21,249 nt of DNA from Bacillota bacterium (GTDB lineage: Bacteria > Bacillota > Clostridia > Lachnospirales > Lachnospiraceae): positions 1 through 21,249 of the forward strand of contig JAEXGM010000242.1 in NCBI GenBank assembly GCA_023450835.1, written 5' to 3'. This document shows positions 15,677 through 21,249 of this stretch, in pieces (positions within the stretch are counted from its first letter, which is position 1; each line of letters starts with the position of its first letter). The position numbers were made by a program, and so were the translations under genes. The notes beneath the pieces were generated by a model. It was not told where the DNA came from. It did no database searches and worked only from the letters and a program-made list of their open reading frames with translations.

Positions 15677-15705
15677 TTTTCATAGAGTAAAAAATATGCT
15701 ATGAT
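15677..15705 (+). promoter_or_regulatory. Probable extended -10 promoter of the topoisomerase gene
   Basis: TATGAT (15700-15705) is preceded by TGC, making an extended -10. The -35 candidate TTTTCA lies 17 bp upstream and is weak. The start codon of the topoisomerase gene is 40 bp downstream of the -10, and no other gene intervenes. Confidence 0.5.
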
Positions 15706-15745
15706 AAGAAGGTAAGTTTGATACCGGTAGAAAGTTGGAATATAC

Positions 15746-17845
15746 ATGTCTAAGAATTTATATATATCAGAAAAGCCCAGTGTTGCCCAGGAATTTGCCA
15801 AGGCCTTAAAGGAAGACTTTAAGAAAAGAGACGGTTACATGGAGTCGGAGAACTCTTTTGTGACCTGGTGTGTTGGTCATCTTGTAACTATGAGCTATCC
15901 CGAGACCTATGATGCGGCCCTCAAGCGCTGGAGTCTGGAAACTATCCCTTTTATGCCAAAAGAATACCGTTATGAGGTCATTCCCTCTGTCAGTAAGCAG
16001 TTTGCAGTAGTAAAAGGCTTGCTTAACAGGGAGGACGTCGGCTGCATTTATGTCTGTACCGACTCCGGAAGAGAGGGAGAATACATATACCGCCTGGTGG
16101 ACCAGATGGCAAAGGTACCGGGAAATAAAGCAAGAAGAAGGGTCTGGATTGATTCTCAGACCGAGGAAGAGATTCTTCGCGGCATCCGAGAAGCCAAGCC
16201 TTTAACGGCCTATGATAATCTGGCCTCCGCCGCTTACTTAAGGGCAAAGGAAGATTATCTGATGGGAATTAATTTTTCCAGAGTGCTTACCTTAAAATAT
16301 GGACAGAATGTCACCAATTACCTTAAGGGAGAGAAAAGAGCTGCCATATCCGTGGGCAGAGTCATGACTTGTGTCCTTGGAATGGTAGTGCGCAGGGAGA
16401 GAGAAATCAGGGACTTTGTGAAAACTCCCTTTTACAGAGTATTGAATACGGTAGAAGCCTCCGGCAGAACCTTTGATGGTGAATTCAGAGCGGTGGAAGG
16501 TTCTAAATATTATAATTCTCCCTTATTATATAAGGAGAACGGTTTTAGTGAACGGATAAGTGCCGAAAAGCTGATAGAAGAGCTGATTAACAGAGAGCCT
16601 GTATTTATGGAAAAGCAGGAAAATGGAAAGAATACTTACAGCGATACAATGAAAGCGGAGGATAATCTTTTAGCAGAAATCACAAATCTGGAGAAGAAAA
16701 AAGAAAATAAGAACCCGCCGCTGTTATTTAACCTGGCAGAACTTCAGAATGACTGCTCCAGATTATTTAAGATAAGCCCTGATGAAACCCTTAAGATTAC
16801 TCAGGAGCTTTATGAAAAGAAGCTGGTCACTTACCCGAGAACCGATGCCAGAGTACTGTCAACGGCAGTGGCCAAGGAAATCTATAAGAATATCGGCGGT
16901 TTGAGAAACTTTGCGACCGTTCGGGAGTATGCGGCAGAGGTTATGGACAAAAAGAGCTATCAGAATATTGCAAAGACCAGGTATGTAAATGACAAACAGA
17001 TAACGGACCACTATGCTATTATCCCTACGGGACAAGGCTTTCAGGCTCTTGGTTCTCTTTCTCCTACCGCCATTAAGGTTTATGAGATAATTGCCAGAAG
17101 ATTCTTAAGTATTTTTTACCCTCCCGCAGTTTATCAGAAAATCAGCCTGACTACGAAGCAAAAAAATGAAAGCTTCTTCACTTCCTTTCGGGTTCTCCTG
17201 GAAGAAGGATATCTTAAGGTAGTTACCAATTCCTTTGACAAGAGAAAAGAAGCTTCAAATGAAGCGAATAGCCAGAGCAAAGAAGGCAAAGAAGAGGAAG
17301 AAGAAAGCGTTGACAGCAGCTTTTTAGAGGTGATTAAGAACTTAAAGAAAGGGATGCTTCTTCCTGTAAAAGTCATGTCCATCAAGGAAGGTGAAACCGC
17401 TCCGCCAAAGAGGTACAATTCCGGTTCCATGATCCTTGCCATGGAAAATGCAGGGCAGTTGATAGAGGATGAAGAATTGAGAGCCCAGATAAAGGGCAGC
17501 GGCATCGGAACCAGTGCCACCAGAGCAGAAATCCTGAATAAACTTGTAAAGATTGATTACCTGATGTTAAATAAAAAAACACAGATTATAACTCCGAGTC
17601 TCTTAGGCGAAATGATATATGATGTGGTCAACTCCTCTATTAAATCCCTGTTGAATGCAGAACTTACCGCCAGCTGGGAAAAGGGTCTTACCATGGTTTC
17701 GGAGGGACAGATTACGGAAGAGGAGTATATGGGAAAATTGGAAGGCTTCGTAGGCCGTATGACAAACGGAGTAAAGGGATTAGAGAACCAGTATAACCTG
17801 AAGCAGTATTTTGACAGTGTTTCAGTTTTTTATAAGAAAAAATAG
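15746..17845 (+). CDS. topB: DNA topoisomerase III (type IA)
   Basis: This enzyme relaxes negative supercoils and decatenates DNA by single-strand passage. The N-terminal Toprim domain begins LYISEKPSVAQ and carries TDSGREGE (105-112), with acidic residues D106, E110 and E112. The active-site tyrosine is Y363 in TYPRTDAR. The conserved GSGIGTSATRAEIL segment lies in the C-terminal half of the core. Its 699 residues compare with about 650 for E. coli TopB. No cysteine-rich zinc ribbons follow; the protein ends in a basic tail. An acidic insert (KEGKEEEEES) near residue 510-520 is unusual and looks like a linker. The ribosome binding site is weak. In Clostridia TopB may be chromosomal or carried by conjugative elements; no transfer genes are visible here. 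Confidence 0.95.
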   Translation: MSKNLYISEKPSVAQEFAKALKEDFKKRDGYMESENSFVTWCVGHLVTMSYPETYDAALKRWSLETIPFMPKEYRYEVIPSVSKQFAVVKGLLNREDVGCIYVCTDSGREGEYIYRLVDQMAKVPGNKARRRVWIDSQTEEEILRGIREAKPLTAYDNLASAAYLRAKEDYLMGINFSRVLTLKYGQNVTNYLKGEKRAAISVGRVMTCVLGMVVRREREIRDFVKTPFYRVLNTVEASGRTFDGEFRAVEGSKYYNSPLLYKENGFSERISAEKLIEELINREPVFMEKQENGKNTYSDTMKAEDNLLAEITNLEKKKENKNPPLLFNLAELQNDCSRLFKISPDETLKITQELYEKKLVTYPRTDARVLSTAVAKEIYKNIGGLRNFATVREYAAEVMDKKSYQNIAKTRYVNDKQITDHYAIIPTGQGFQALGSLSPTAIKVYEIIARRFLSIFYPPAVYQKISLTTKQKNESFFTSFRVLLEEGYLKVVTNSFDKRKEASNEANSQSKEGKEEEEESVDSSFLEVIKNLKKGMLLPVKVMSIKEGETAPPKRYNSGSMILAMENAGQLIEDEELRAQIKGSGIGTSATRAEILNKLVKIDYLMLNKKTQIITPSLLGEMIYDVVNSSIKSLLNAELTASWEKGLTMVSEGQITEEEYMGKLEGFVGRMTNGVKGLENQYNLKQYFDSVSVFYKKK

Positions 17846-17885
17846 GGAATAAATAAGTAAAGAATAAGAAGGAGACCGGAATAAT

Positions 17886-18554
17886 ATGTGCGAGGAACTT
17901 GGAATAAAAGAGAACTACGATTTAAGCCAGACTATTGCAGCTAAGCTCTTTGAAGATGCCGAATACCCTTGGGAAGTGCTATCTGGCATCGGAGATTTTA
18001 TACGCACCTTGGGTGAGCAGCTGGACAAAGAGGAATATGAAAAAAAGGGAGAAGATATCTGGATTGCCAAATCCGCTAAAGTAGCCCCCACCGCTTTTAT
18101 AGGAGGACCGGCTATTATCGGAAAAGATGCGGAAATCAGACACTGTGCATTTATCAGAGGAAGCGCCATCGTAGGAGAAGGAGCGGTTGTCGGTAATTCA
18201 ACAGAGCTTAAGAATGTTATTCTCTTTAATAAAGTTCAGGTGCCTCACTACAATTATGTGGGCGATTCCGTACTAGGTTATAAAGCACATATGGGAGCAG
18301 GTTCCATAACTTCTAATGTGAAATCTGATAAAACCCTTGTTACAATAGGCTACCAGGGAGAGAAAATTGCAACGGGATTAAAGAAGATGGGAGCTATGCT
18401 GGGAGATAATGTGGAAGTAGGCTGTAACAGTGTATTAAATCCCGGTACTGTTATTGGAAAAGGTGCGCATGTATATCCCTTATCCATGGTAAGAGGATTT
18501 GTTCCCGCAGGTTCCATCTATAAGAAACAGGGCGAAATCGTAAAGATAGATTAA
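17886..18554 (+). CDS. Left-handed beta-helix (hexapeptide repeat) protein, nucleotidyl/acyltransferase-like
   Basis: From about residue 58 to 210 the protein is built of imperfect hexapeptide turns (for example AFIGGPAIIGKDAEI, SAIVGEGAVVG, VEVGCNSVLNPGTVIGKG), the left-handed parallel beta-helix of GlmU C-terminal-like and related acyltransferases. The N-terminal 57 residues are helical and acidic. No nucleotidyltransferase domain is present, so it is not a full GlmU. It contains the pattern HYNYVGDSVLGYKAHMGAGSI, similar to the acceptor loop of UDP-GlcNAc acetyltransferase-type helices. The ribosome binding site is GAAGGAGA. It follows the topoisomerase gene by 40 bp and may be cotranscribed with it, with no obvious functional link. 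The substrate is unknown. Confidence 0.8.
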   Translation: MCEELGIKENYDLSQTIAAKLFEDAEYPWEVLSGIGDFIRTLGEQLDKEEYEKKGEDIWIAKSAKVAPTAFIGGPAIIGKDAEIRHCAFIRGSAIVGEGAVVGNSTELKNVILFNKVQVPHYNYVGDSVLGYKAHMGAGSITSNVKSDKTLVTIGYQGEKIATGLKKMGAMLGDNVEVGCNSVLNPGTVIGKGAHVYPLSMVRGFVPAGSIYKKQGEIVKID

Positions 18555-18656
18555 GAAGCCGGTTTAAACGGACCTTTGATAAAAGAAACAGTAAATATAT
18601 CAATAATATTCCAACGGCACTATCCAAGGACTGATTATAAGCGCAACTTAAAACAT

Positions 18657-18692
18657 CTATGTAAATCGTACATAGTTGTACGATTTACATAG
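18657..18692. terminator. Perfect 15-bp stem-loop between convergent genes
   Basis: CTATGTAAATCGTAC (18657-18671) pairs exactly with GTACGATTTACATAG (18678-18692) around ATAGTT. It lies in the 217-bp gap between the beta-helix gene (+) and the sulfoxide reductase gene (-). On the minus strand it is followed by ATGTTTT, a modest U-run, so it best serves the reductase. No better terminator for the plus-strand gene was found. The rest of the gap shows nothing recognisable. Confidence 0.6.
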
Positions 18693-18771
18693 GATTGACA
18701 ACTTGTTCCTTGGGCAGCGTGTCATAAGGAGGGCAGAGGTCTTTTGGTCAGGGAAATATCTGAGGTTTATT

Positions 18772-19260
18772 TTACCACTCAAGACTTTCTTCCAGAATTG
18801 AGACAAATTCCATAAGTCCTTCTTTATCGGCTTCCTCAAAACGGCCGGGAAGGGGGCTGTCAATATCCAGTACGCCGGCAATATCTTTACCGTCATGGAT
18901 AGGAACTACAATTTCAGAACGAGAGGCACTGTCACAGGTAATGTGCCCCGGGAATTCATGGACATCAGCGACCAGTTGGACCTCATCCTTTAAAACAGCT
19001 GTCCCGCAGACGCCTCTGCCGACAGCAATATGTACACATGCCGTTTTACCCTGGAAGGGACCAAGCAAGAGCTCACCGTGTTTCATGAGATAAAAGCCGG
19101 ACCAGTTAATATCTTTTAAGGCACCCATCAGAAGGGCCGAGGCATTGGCAAGACCGGAAATGACCTCGGGCTCGTTATCAAGGAGGGCTCTTAATTGTGA
19201 ATTCAATAAGGTATAGAGTTCCTTTTTATCCTCCGGATATAGATTTGATACTTCTACCAT
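18772..19260 (-). CDS. msrC: Free methionine-(R)-sulfoxide reductase (GAF-domain fRMsr)
   Basis: This enzyme reduces free L-methionine-(R)-sulfoxide and protects against oxidative damage in the cytoplasm. The protein is a single GAF domain with the family signature GPFQGKTACVHI and GRGVCGTAV, then FPGHITCDSASRSEIVVP. All three conserved cysteines are present at 75, 85 and 109. The ATG at 19260 was chosen over one at 19275 because it has GAAAGGAG six bases upstream, while the upstream ATG overlaps that ribosome binding site. This gives 162 residues, normal for the family. It is downstream of the TerC and small-protein genes on the same strand, but a hairpin at 19370-19404 probably separates it from them. 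Confidence 0.93.
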   Translation of the reverse strand: MVEVSNLYPEDKKELYTLLNSQLRALLDNEPEVISGLANASALLMGALKDINWSGFYLMKHGELLLGPFQGKTACVHIAVGRGVCGTAVLKDEVQLVADVHEFPGHITCDSASRSEIVVPIHDGKDIAGVLDIDSPLPGRFEEADKEGLMEFVSILEESLEW

Positions 19261-19369
19261 TTTAACTCCTTTCATAAATGAAAATCATTGGTCGATATTT
19301 TAATGGATTGTATAAAACCCGTAATTTTTAAAAAGATATCTTTCAGAAATACAGAAGTCTGTATAAGTA

Positions 19370-19404
19370 AAATTGGGATATCCTTTAAAAGTATATCCCA
19401 ATTT
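19370..19404 (-). terminator. Terminator of the 67-residue protein gene
   Basis: AAATTGGGATAT (19370-19381) pairs with ATATCCCAATTT (19393-19404) around 11 bases. Read on the minus strand it begins 28 bases after the stop at 19433 and is followed by a short T-run (TTTTACTT), as expected of an intrinsic terminator. The rest of 19261-19432 shows no further gene. Confidence 0.65.
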
Positions 19405-19432
19405 ACTCTGAGTTTCAACTGATAGAAGACTC

Positions 19433-19636
19433 TTAACGAAAACTATTTCCCTCTGACAGATTGGATACATATTGCTTCATTTCCGATTTGGAACGGACAC
19501 TGTGGGTACCGTCAATAACCTGTTGTTTGCCGGTATCATCCAGAGCAGCAAAATAATTCATAGCATTTATATTCTGTGCCAGAGCCATTCCAAGGCCTAA
19601 AGGAATTTCAGGACCATCTGTAAAATTATTTTCCAT
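19433..19636 (-). CDS. Small conserved-looking protein of unknown function (67 residues)
   Basis: The sequence is hydrophilic, with no membrane segment or signal peptide. A PLGLGMALAQN segment (about 12-22) is followed by a helical stretch containing NYFAALDDTGKQQVIDGTH and a Ser/Lys-rich tail. It has the look of a short helical soluble protein; similar small PLG-GMALAQN proteins are familiar from Clostridia, but no function is known to me. The ribosome binding site AGAGG lies eight bases before the ATG. A perfect 12-bp hairpin (19652-19678) stands directly upstream of that site. Its terminator at 19370-19404 supports it being a real, separately ended gene. Confidence 0.75.
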   Translation of the reverse strand: MENNFTDGPEIPLGLGMALAQNINAMNYFAALDDTGKQQVIDGTHSVRSKSEMKQYVSNLSEGNSFR

Positions 19637-19651
19637 AGTAACCTCTTTTCT

Positions 19652-19678
19652 GAATATCCAATCTCCGATTGGATATTC
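19652..19678. promoter_or_regulatory. Perfect 27-base inverted repeat in front of the small-protein gene
   Basis: GAATATCCAATC (19652-19663) and GATTGGATATTC (19667-19678) are exact reverse complements around three bases. On the minus strand the hairpin ends about 5 nt before the AGAGG ribosome binding site and starts just after the stop of the possible 31-codon ORF. It may stabilise the transcript, tune translation or act as a DNA operator. No U-tract follows, so termination is unlikely. Confidence 0.6.
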
Positions 19679-19683
19679 GTTAA

Positions 19684-19779
19684 TCAGTAGTTAAAAAAAT
19701 TGTCTTTTGTTTTTTCAACATGACCCTTTTCAGTTGCGTTAGACATATAAGTTACAGACTTAGTATTTGCAGCCAACAT
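19684..19779 (-). CDS. Possible 31-residue small ORF after the TerC gene
   Basis: Six bases after the TerC stop codon, and in the same frame, an ATG opens a 31-codon frame ending in TGA. The peptide is polar and balanced in charge, with SVTYMSNATEKGHVEKTKD followed by NFFNY, and its codon use looks coding rather than random. There is no clear Shine-Dalgarno, so it would need translational coupling to TerC or reinitiation after its stop. Alternatives are an untranslated spacer or the remnant of a decayed gene. No family was recognised. Confidence 0.35.
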   Translation of the reverse strand: MLAANTKSVTYMSNATEKGHVEKTKDNFFNY

Positions 19780-19785
19780 AATTTT

Positions 19786-20493
19786 TTATGCGATGTCTTC
19801 TATGGCTCTGCTTTTATTTTTTTTTACACGATAAAAGCCGTAAATTAACAGAGCTATGGCTGCCAGAGAAGAAATAATGGTATGAAGATGTGCCGGAAGG
19901 AGACTTAGAAGCGGCTGATAGGAAAATATCATTTCCAGAGAAGTATGAACTAATACAGCACCGCAGAGATAGAGGATAATGAGGTAGCGTTTCATCAGAT
20001 TCATAAAGAAGCGGCAGCTGATTAAAAGAAAAGGTAAACTAAGAAGAAGTCCCAATGTAATAATTTTAATATTTCCGTCTGCGGCACCTGCTATAGCCAG
20101 TATGTTATCAAAGCTTAAGGAGAGACTGATAAAGGTAAGTTTTATAATGGCTCGTGACAGCTTCGTGTTGTTGTTTACACTATATTCTCCCTCTTCCTGC
20201 TCCGGCTCGCCTAAACTGGACTTTAGCATATCGTAAGTTATTTTTATTAGGAGAAAACCGCCTATGGGCTGTATGGGAAGCCATTTGATTTCCATAAGGA
20301 TGCTGATTATGGAAGTAAAGAGAATAGAGAACACAAGGGATAAGGTAAAGCCTGACAAATAAGCTTTCTTTCGGTTATGTTCATTAAGACCACCTGCTAT
20401 ATAAGCAATTACGCTGATATTATCAAAGCTTAAAATAATATTGAGTACTGCGATTTGCAGTATATTTAACAGGAAAACAAATGATGCGGACAT
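19786..20493 (-). CDS. TerC/YjbE-family integral membrane protein (probable metal exporter)
   Basis: This is a polytopic inner-membrane protein with about seven hydrophobic segments. The TerC-family signature LSFDN occurs twice, at 21-25 and 126-130; its Asp and Asn residues (D24/N25, D129/N130) form the ion-binding pair. A charged loop (EPEQEEGE, 96-103) lies between the halves. The ATG at 20493 was preferred over one 20 codons upstream because it has AGAAGGAAGG just before it and places the first helix at the N-terminus, as in YjbE. The length is 235 residues. In Bacillus, TerC proteins such as MeeF and MeeY export manganese; no yybP-ykoY riboswitch is visible here, since the leader is under 90 bp. 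It is divergent from the ABC ATPase gene. Confidence 0.88.
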   Translation of the reverse strand: MSASFVFLLNILQIAVLNIILSFDNISVIAYIAGGLNEHNRKKAYLSGFTLSLVFSILFTSIISILMEIKWLPIQPIGGFLLIKITYDMLKSSLGEPEQEEGEYSVNNNTKLSRAIIKLTFISLSLSFDNILAIAGAADGNIKIITLGLLLSLPFLLISCRFFMNLMKRYLIILYLCGAVLVHTSLEMIFSYQPLLSLLPAHLHTIISSLAAIALLIYGFYRVKKNKSRAIEDIA

Positions 20494-20578
20494 TTTAAAC
20501 CTTCCTTCTGCTGAAATTGTTCGGGTCTTTTTATTGTATGATGTAAGGGGCAAAAGGTGCTACCAGAAAGGATTTACC

Positions 20579-21249
20579 ATGGAGGACAGGAATAGTAACA
20601 TAATAAAGAGGGAAGAAATACTGGCAGAAATTAATAACGTATCCTTTGGTTATGAGGGAAAGCAGGTATTAAAAGATATCAGTCTCTCACTAAAAAAAGG
20701 AGCTTCTTATAGTCTTATCGGAAAGTCAGGAACCGGAAAGAGCACCCTTTTGAATTTAATAGCAGGGTTTATAAGCCCCCAGGAAGGAAGTATTGAGATA
20801 AATTCAAAGAAAATAACCGGGACTAGAAAAGAAACGGCAATTATGTTTCAGGAGCTTGCCCTGTTTCCCTGGCAGACAGTAGAGCAGGCAGTTTCCATGG
20901 CTTTAACGCTATCCAATAAAAATGACATATTTAAGAAGACCCAGACCCGGGAAAAAGTGGACAGCCTGCTTGCAGAGCTTGGAATTTTGGAGTTAAAAGA
21001 TAAATACCCAAATCAATTAAGCGGCGGAGAAAGGCAAAGAACGGCACTTGCCAGAGGATTAATCGGGCAGCCGGATCTGCTGCTAATGGACGAGCCTACC
21101 TCTTCTCTTGATTCTATTACCAAAGAAAGTATTCAGGAACTTATTCGTAAACAACAGGAAAAGCTTGGAGCCACACTTCTTTTTGTTACCCATGATATCG
21201 AGGAAGCCTTGCTGTTAGGAGAGAAGGTTTTGATTTTACAAAGCGAAGG
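20579..21249 (+). CDS. ABC transporter ATP-binding protein, SsuB/TauB/NrtD type, 3' end outside window
   Basis: This is the 5' part (223 codons) of an ATPase subunit energising an importer. Walker A GKSGTGKST is at 48-56, followed by a Q-loop (MFQE), signature LSGGERQR, Walker B LLLMDEP, the D-loop SSLD and the switch His in FVTHD. The wording FPWQTVEQAV after the Q-loop is typical of the nitrate/sulfonate/taurine and pyrimidine-precursor group rather than of sugar importers, so it is not the missing ATPase of the fructan system. The ribosome binding site is AGAAAGGA. A permease and a binding protein are expected beyond the window. The N-terminus is about 15 residues longer than usual before the first strand. 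Confidence 0.93.
   Translation, partial: MEDRNSNIIKREEILAEINNVSFGYEGKQVLKDISLSLKKGASYSLIGKSGTGKSTLLNLIAGFISPQEGSIEINSKKITGTRKETAIMFQELALFPWQTVEQAVSMALTLSNKNDIFKKTQTREKVDSLLAELGILELKDKYPNQLSGGERQRTALARGLIGQPDLLLMDEPTSSLDSITKESIQELIRKQQEKLGATLLFVTHDIEEALLLGEKVLILQSE

Noticed and set aside
15538..15801. N-terminal 88-residue extension of the LicA-like kinase
   Set aside because: It overlaps the topoisomerase start and promoter on the opposite strand, is unlike the family N-terminus, and the TTG at 15537 has a far better ribosome binding site.
17134..17520. A 128-residue minus-strand frame inside topB
   Set aside because: It is a shadow of the topoisomerase coding strand, Ser/Leu/Phe-rich, with no family resemblance.
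18657..18896. A 79-residue minus-strand frame overlapping the end of the sulfoxide reductase gene and the hairpin
   Set aside because: It lies in another frame of the reductase gene and runs through the terminator stem-loop, with no ribosome binding site.

Overview
The window looks like low-GC Firmicutes DNA of the class Clostridia, most likely Lachnospiraceae. This is inferred from AT-rich intergenic DNA, strong AGGAGG-type ribosome binding sites, a carbohydrate ABC transporter without its own ATPase, a flavin reductase lipoprotein of anaerobic type and several small gene families typical of that group. No rRNA, tRNA, CRISPR array, transposase or phage gene was seen.

Region 1 (1-10350) is a sugar locus that reads as uptake and catabolism of sucrose or short beta-fructans. 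Two paralogous LacI-type repressors on the minus strand bracket a plus-strand operon: two permeases of the LplB/YtcP type, a lipid-anchored solute-binding protein, a cytoplasmic GH32 beta-fructosidase, a second GH32-like enzyme that is a lipoprotein, and a PfkB-type fructokinase. The proposed order of work is trimming outside the cell, import of the oligomer, hydrolysis inside, then phosphorylation of fructose. The ATPase must come from elsewhere, probably a shared MsmX-like subunit. A CAAATGTA core overlaps the -35 box of the operon promoter and, as its reverse complement, the -35 region of the second repressor's promoter, so it is a good candidate for the shared operator. The operon has a leader of about 200 nt containing two related hairpin units. 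A long hairpin without a U-tract lies between the binding-protein gene and the first hydrolase gene.

Region 2 (10480-14660) holds a secreted D-Ala-D-Ala carboxypeptidase with its own terminator, then a MerR/BmrR-type activator followed by a flavinylated, lipid-anchored FAD reductase. The promoter between the last two has the 19-bp spacer and central dyad expected of a MerR-activated promoter, so the pair looks like an inducible module for reducing an unknown substrate outside the cell. The reductase lacks the His and Arg that bind fumarate in classical fumarate reductases.

Region 3 (14670-18560) has a choline-kinase-like phosphotransferase on the minus strand (TTG start), then topoisomerase III and a left-handed beta-helix protein on the plus strand.

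Region 4 (18560-21249) carries, on the minus strand and in order of transcription, a TerC-family membrane protein, a possible 31-residue small ORF, a 67-residue protein of unknown function and a free-methionine-(R)-sulfoxide reductase. Divergent from these is the 5' part of an SsuB/TauB-type ABC ATPase gene that runs off the window.
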